A stretch of DNA of 64,000 nucleotides, from assembly GCF_003590095.1 (NCBI RefSeq), contig NC_039492.1, positions 2,356,001 through 2,420,000 on the forward strand, written 5' to 3'. The notes beneath the pieces are model-generated. The model was given only the letters and a program-made list of their open reading frames with translations, was not told where the DNA came from and searched no databases. Numbering within the stretch: position 1 is the first letter of the stretch; each line of letters begins with the position of its first letter. This document shows, piece by piece, positions 60,471 through 64,000 of this stretch. Origin of the DNA: Trichoplusia ni. Taxonomy: Eukaryota; Arthropoda; Insecta; Lepidoptera; Noctuidae. A program made the translations under genes and the position numbers.

Positions 60471-62192
60471 GCTGCTTGCAAATGTTCCTTCACCATGCTC
60501 TTAAATAATGCAGGTCTCTTAGCCCTGGCCTACAGGTAGATACTTCCACAGCCGTACAGCCCGGACTACAGAACCTATCATAGGAACTCAGCCAGTATTC
60601 ATTTGTCTTTGGCGTGAAATTTGGCGTAACAAACCATTACTACTACAAATATTTATTTAACCGTAGCATTTTTGGTATGCCACAAACTATACCACAAAAT
60701 TTTTAAGCTATTTAAACATTTCGAAAAGAAACAGAGAAAAGTAACACTAGAGCATTTTTAAAGGGTTTCTCGTTTTCTTTCTTCGAACTTCATATCATAC
60801 GGTACAATTTCTTAAGCACTCCTACTTTACTCCATCTAAAGTTGGCAAAGTCACAATCTTAGATAATTACATATCTATGTAATTCTATATCTATGGTCAC
60901 AATAAAGCAACTTAGATAAAGAAAGAAAGAAGAAAGAAAATCTATGGCATTATCACATCATGCTTCTGACGATTTTGACATAGTTAAAAAAATTGCCATT
61001 CTCAAGTTTTTAAATAATTCGAGTGTCTTTTTTTATCTGCCAGACTCTAGTACCGAATGAAGTCAAAACGAATCGGTCCTTTGCTATCTGTGCCGTGTAT
61101 TTGACGTTTACTGTCATCGGATGAAGACTTGTTTATCAGTTAGACTGACTTTAAATAGTCATGAATTAACTTGTTCATGTCCACTCGAAGCATGGGCCGC
61201 CCGTGGACTCACAGTGAAATGTTTGAACATCCCAGTTAGTGCACTTACAACCTAATTAGGTACTTTTTAAAGAATTAGGTATATTGTTCAGTATTGAAAA
61301 GGGAATCTAAAGGTTTATAATTATAATACCAAGGAAAACCAGAACAATGTAAGTTCTTTAAATGATTTTTTTTTGCAAACTACCTACTTTGGTCACCAAC
61401 TTATGTTCTATGAGGTAATAAAATTTAATATTAAGTAATTGACGTTTAAAAACAATAATGTACCTACTGCATTACAATGCATTTTTTTTTATAAAGAAAT
61501 TTTTAATGATAATGCCAAATGTTTTAAGTAACTCCGCCCCTTCCCTAAATCGATCCACTGAGCGTCGCGTTGTAAAGTTTTACGGTATTGTTCAAGTTAC
61601 TTGAATTATTCAATATTACAATATTATGATTTCAAATATGTTTGTTTGCAAAATCAGGGTGGTCTGGCTGTTTTCATGGGGTCAGATAGTCTTTATTAAG
61701 ACCAATACACATAATTATGGTCACTATTACTACTGTTACGCTTGTTAACTGAAACCACCTTAACCCTGTAACCAGTTATGAAGAAAATATAAAAAGATAA
61801 CTCTAGTTTCACACTTCTAAAAATGTAATTCTTTGGAAAGAAAACTAGCAGTACTTAAGTGACTGTTTTAAAAATATAGATTTACTAAAAGGTGAGTTAA
61901 GAAAGAAAAATAAAGAGAGTGAAGAATTCAATACAGTACCCGATAGGAAGACAAAAAACATGAAATGAGTCATTAGAGGACTAAGTGCCAAAACAATTGA
62001 ATACTTATTTTTGTACTGCAGTACAAGCAGTTTCAATGTTGCTATTGTAAATTATTAGAAACTTTAAAATAAACAAATGTTTTTTTTTGTTATTAAATAA
62101 TGTTTGCTTTGCATGCAATGTCTCTTCCAGATATTTCTCCAAATATTTACATGAATTAAAGCAGAAATTTGTTTTTTAGTTAATTAGTGACA
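60471..62192. other. Intergenic DNA upstream of XPA
   Basis: AT-rich with no supported gene. The XPA promoter and 5' UTR should be in the last few hundred bases; no TATA box or initiator could be singled out. Confidence 0.5.
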
Positions 62193-63134
62193 ATGGCAGA
62201 GCACAATAAGGAGCTACCCAAGATTGCAGAGATAGATGAACTTGGGAATGGAACAAAATCAGAAGTCCTGTCGTCGGCCCAGCGTGCGCGCATCGAACGA
62301 AACCGCTTAAAGGCGCGAGCACTTCGGGACGCTCGGCTGGTGCAGCGCCCCAATACGTAAGTCCTCAATGTCGGCGGCCGCGCCCTCCGCGCTCGCTCAC
62401 CTCCCGCTCTGCGCAGGGACGGCGGCCCGCGACCCGCGCCCGCGCCCGACACCGGCGGCGGCTTCCTGCCAGACGAAGAAGCTGCGCCCGCGCAGCGCCC
62501 TGTAGCCCCGCCCGCACCCATCGTGGACCCGACCGAGCGCCCGCACTGCCAGGACTGCGAGCGGCCATTTGCGCAGTCCTACCTGTTCGACACCTTCGGG
62601 CACCCCGTGTGCGACGAGTGCAGGTAGCTAGCCGGTCGTCGGCGGCGGCGACGTCCCGGCGCGGCGGCGGCCCGCTGACGACCTGCGGCGTGCTGCAGGG
62701 ACGACGACGGCGCGCACGCGTTGGTGACCCGCACGGAGGCGCGCGCAGCCTTCCTGCTGAAGGACTGCGACCTGGACCTGCGGCCGCCGCCGCTGCGCTG
62801 CGTGCGGCGCCGCAACCCGCACGGCTCGCGGCTGGGCGACATGCGCCTGTACCTGCGCGCGCAGGTGGAGGAGCGCGCGCGCCTGGTGTGGGGCTCGGAG
62901 CGCGCGCTGGAGGAGGAGCGCGAGCGGCGCGAGGAGGCGCGCGCGCGCTCCCGCCACAACACTACGGCGCGGCGGCTGCGCGCGCTGCGCATGGACGTGC
63001 GCTCGAGCCTGTTCGACCGCACGCGCGCCCTCCACACGCACGACTTCGGCCCGGAGCGCTACGACGAGGCCGCCGACCAGTACTCGCGAGTCTGCACTGA
63101 CTGCGGCCACGTCGAAACCTATGAGAAGATGTAG
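62193..63134 (+). CDS. XPA: DNA repair protein XPA (nucleotide excision repair)
   Basis: XPA checks damaged DNA and assembles the repair pre-incision complex with RPA, TFIIH and ERCC1-XPF in the nucleus. Three exons, 62193-62356, 62417-62623 and 62699-63134, join in frame to 268 residues. The introns are only 60 and 75 nt. The start ATG follows acaATGGC and gives MAEHNKELPKIAEIDELG, then the conserved LSSAQRARIERNRLKARALR. The zinc finger is CQDC...CDEC (Cys99, 102, 120, 123; CX2CX17CX2C). The DNA-binding part has TRTEARAAFLLKDCDLDLR, NPHGSRLGDMRLYLRAQV and VWGSERALEEE. The C-terminus CTDCGHVETYEKM matches the family's TFIIH-binding end. Length is close to human XPA (273). Codon third positions are almost all G or C in exons 2 and 3, unlike every other gene here. 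Confidence 0.96.
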
Positions 63135-63243
63135 CATCTTTCTCCTACTCGTGTTATGGGGTCATCAACCATCATAAGCACATTTCACAGTAAGGCTAAT
63201 TATAACATGTTTCAAATGTTAGTTAAATTGAATACAAAATATA

Positions 63244-63464
63244 ATCCCTACTTATATTATAAATGCGAAAGTAACTCTGTCTATCTGTCTGTTACGCTTT
63301 CACGTCTAAACCACTGAACTAATTTTAATGAAATTTGGTACAGAGATAGAGTTGACCTTGAGAAAGAAGATAGGATAGTTTTTATTCCGGACTTTTGAAG
63401 AGTTGCCTTGGAAACGCGATGTAACCGACATCGACGCGGGCGAAGCCGCGGGCAAAAAGCTAGT
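63244..63464 (+). mobile_element. Helitron-like non-autonomous element (Lep1-type)
   Basis: Starts tccctacttatattataaat, has ccactgaactaattttaatg and aaatttggtacagagata internally, and ends cgaagccgcgggcaaaaagc then tagt. AT start, GC-rich subterminal region and CTAG-T end agree with 10643-10896. It lies about 110 bp after the XPA stop. Confidence 0.6.
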
Positions 63465-64000
63465 TTAAAATAAATTATCGCCATCGCGCATATCGCATCG
63501 ATATGCGCCTTGCGCCTCCTAAAAAATATTAACTACTTCTGTAATCCAACAAGGCAATTGAGCTATTCTCATCACCAATAGATAATTTGTAAAATAATGA
63601 CGCGTTTACGAGTGATAAAAGTCGTCAGACGATTCAATAAACCAACCCTAGCTGACATCTTTAAAGATTTTTTTTCATATGTAGGGTTTAACTGTAAAAA
63701 TATATTTAGTGCAATCATAATAGCTATGTACCAAGAATGTCTTTTTATTCCAGCTAATCTCAAGAACGGCTGGACCGATTTAATAAGAACTACTGGCAGA
63801 TTGCTGATATTTCAGGGATTAACATGATTTAGATTACAAAAAACTTGTTTTAATATGCACTTTGAATCTAAAATACATGAATGAAAAAGTTTTAACAGAG
63901 TTTGTCTGTCATATCCTACCCCACACACTTCCCAACTACAAAAAGAAGTGAAGAAGAATATTTCTGGTATCCGATTACCGGCTGCCGGAATACATGCCAT
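63465..64000. other. AT-rich DNA at the right edge
   Basis: No gene is supported. 63735-63830 resembles internal Helitron/retroelement motifs (aacggctggaccgattt) and is probably another decayed repeat. Confidence 0.45.

Overview
The window looks like nuclear DNA of a moth or butterfly (Lepidoptera). It is AT-rich, its genes are split by GT..AG introns, and it carries a perfect interstitial (CCTAA)13 tract, which is the insect TTAGG telomere repeat. It also holds a SART-type telomere-specific non-LTR retrotransposon, Helitron-like remnants with CTAG-T ends, tRNA-derived SINEs and several dispersed repeat motifs common in lepidopteran genomes. No bacterial or viral genes were seen.

Left part (1-40000): two ordinary plus-strand genes. 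The first, 5826-25798, is an RPUSD2-type RNA pseudouridine synthase. Twelve coding exon positions join in frame to 535 residues, with the first exon(s) not found. It has two homologous 88-nt versions of one exon (4a at 15658-15745, 4b at 19211-19298). Their length is not a multiple of three, so they look like mutually exclusive exons inside the catalytic domain. The second gene, 34849-39828, is a complete six-exon effector-type caspase of 281 residues with the catalytic His and Cys in place. Between and inside them lie introns and intergenic DNA with SINE, LINE and Helitron remnants.

Middle part (41000-57300): a repeat block unlike its surroundings. After a 1000-N assembly gap comes a partial ribosomal RNA unit on the minus strand (28S 5' part, ITS2, 5.8S, ITS1, 18S 3' part). 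The 18S is broken by a frameshifted, 5'-truncated R1-clade LINE in antisense. A SART-like LINE follows on the minus strand, whose two ORFs overlap at TAATG. Then come 13 telomere repeats and, on the plus strand, an element with only a gag-like ORF, no reverse transcriptase, and a 3' UTR with four copies of a two-hairpin module that shows compensatory base changes. It ends in a 37-nt poly(A) placed right on telomere-like repeats. Next are a roughly 1-kb array of a 15-bp repeat that reads as three diverged telomere pentamers, and a 162-bp satellite with a 648-bp higher-order unit. The gag-only element recalls the division of labour between HeT-A and TART at Drosophila telomeres and is the best candidate here for an undescribed system. 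It could still be an internally deleted copy of an ordinary LINE.

Right part (57300-64000): AT-rich DNA with a foldback element, a perfect palindrome and a decayed second copy of the gag element. It ends with a compact, very GC-rich three-exon gene for the nucleotide excision repair protein XPA (62193-63134, 268 residues). Single-copy genes flank a telomere/rDNA-like block, so this is either a chromosome-fusion or transposition scar, or an assembly join at the N gap.
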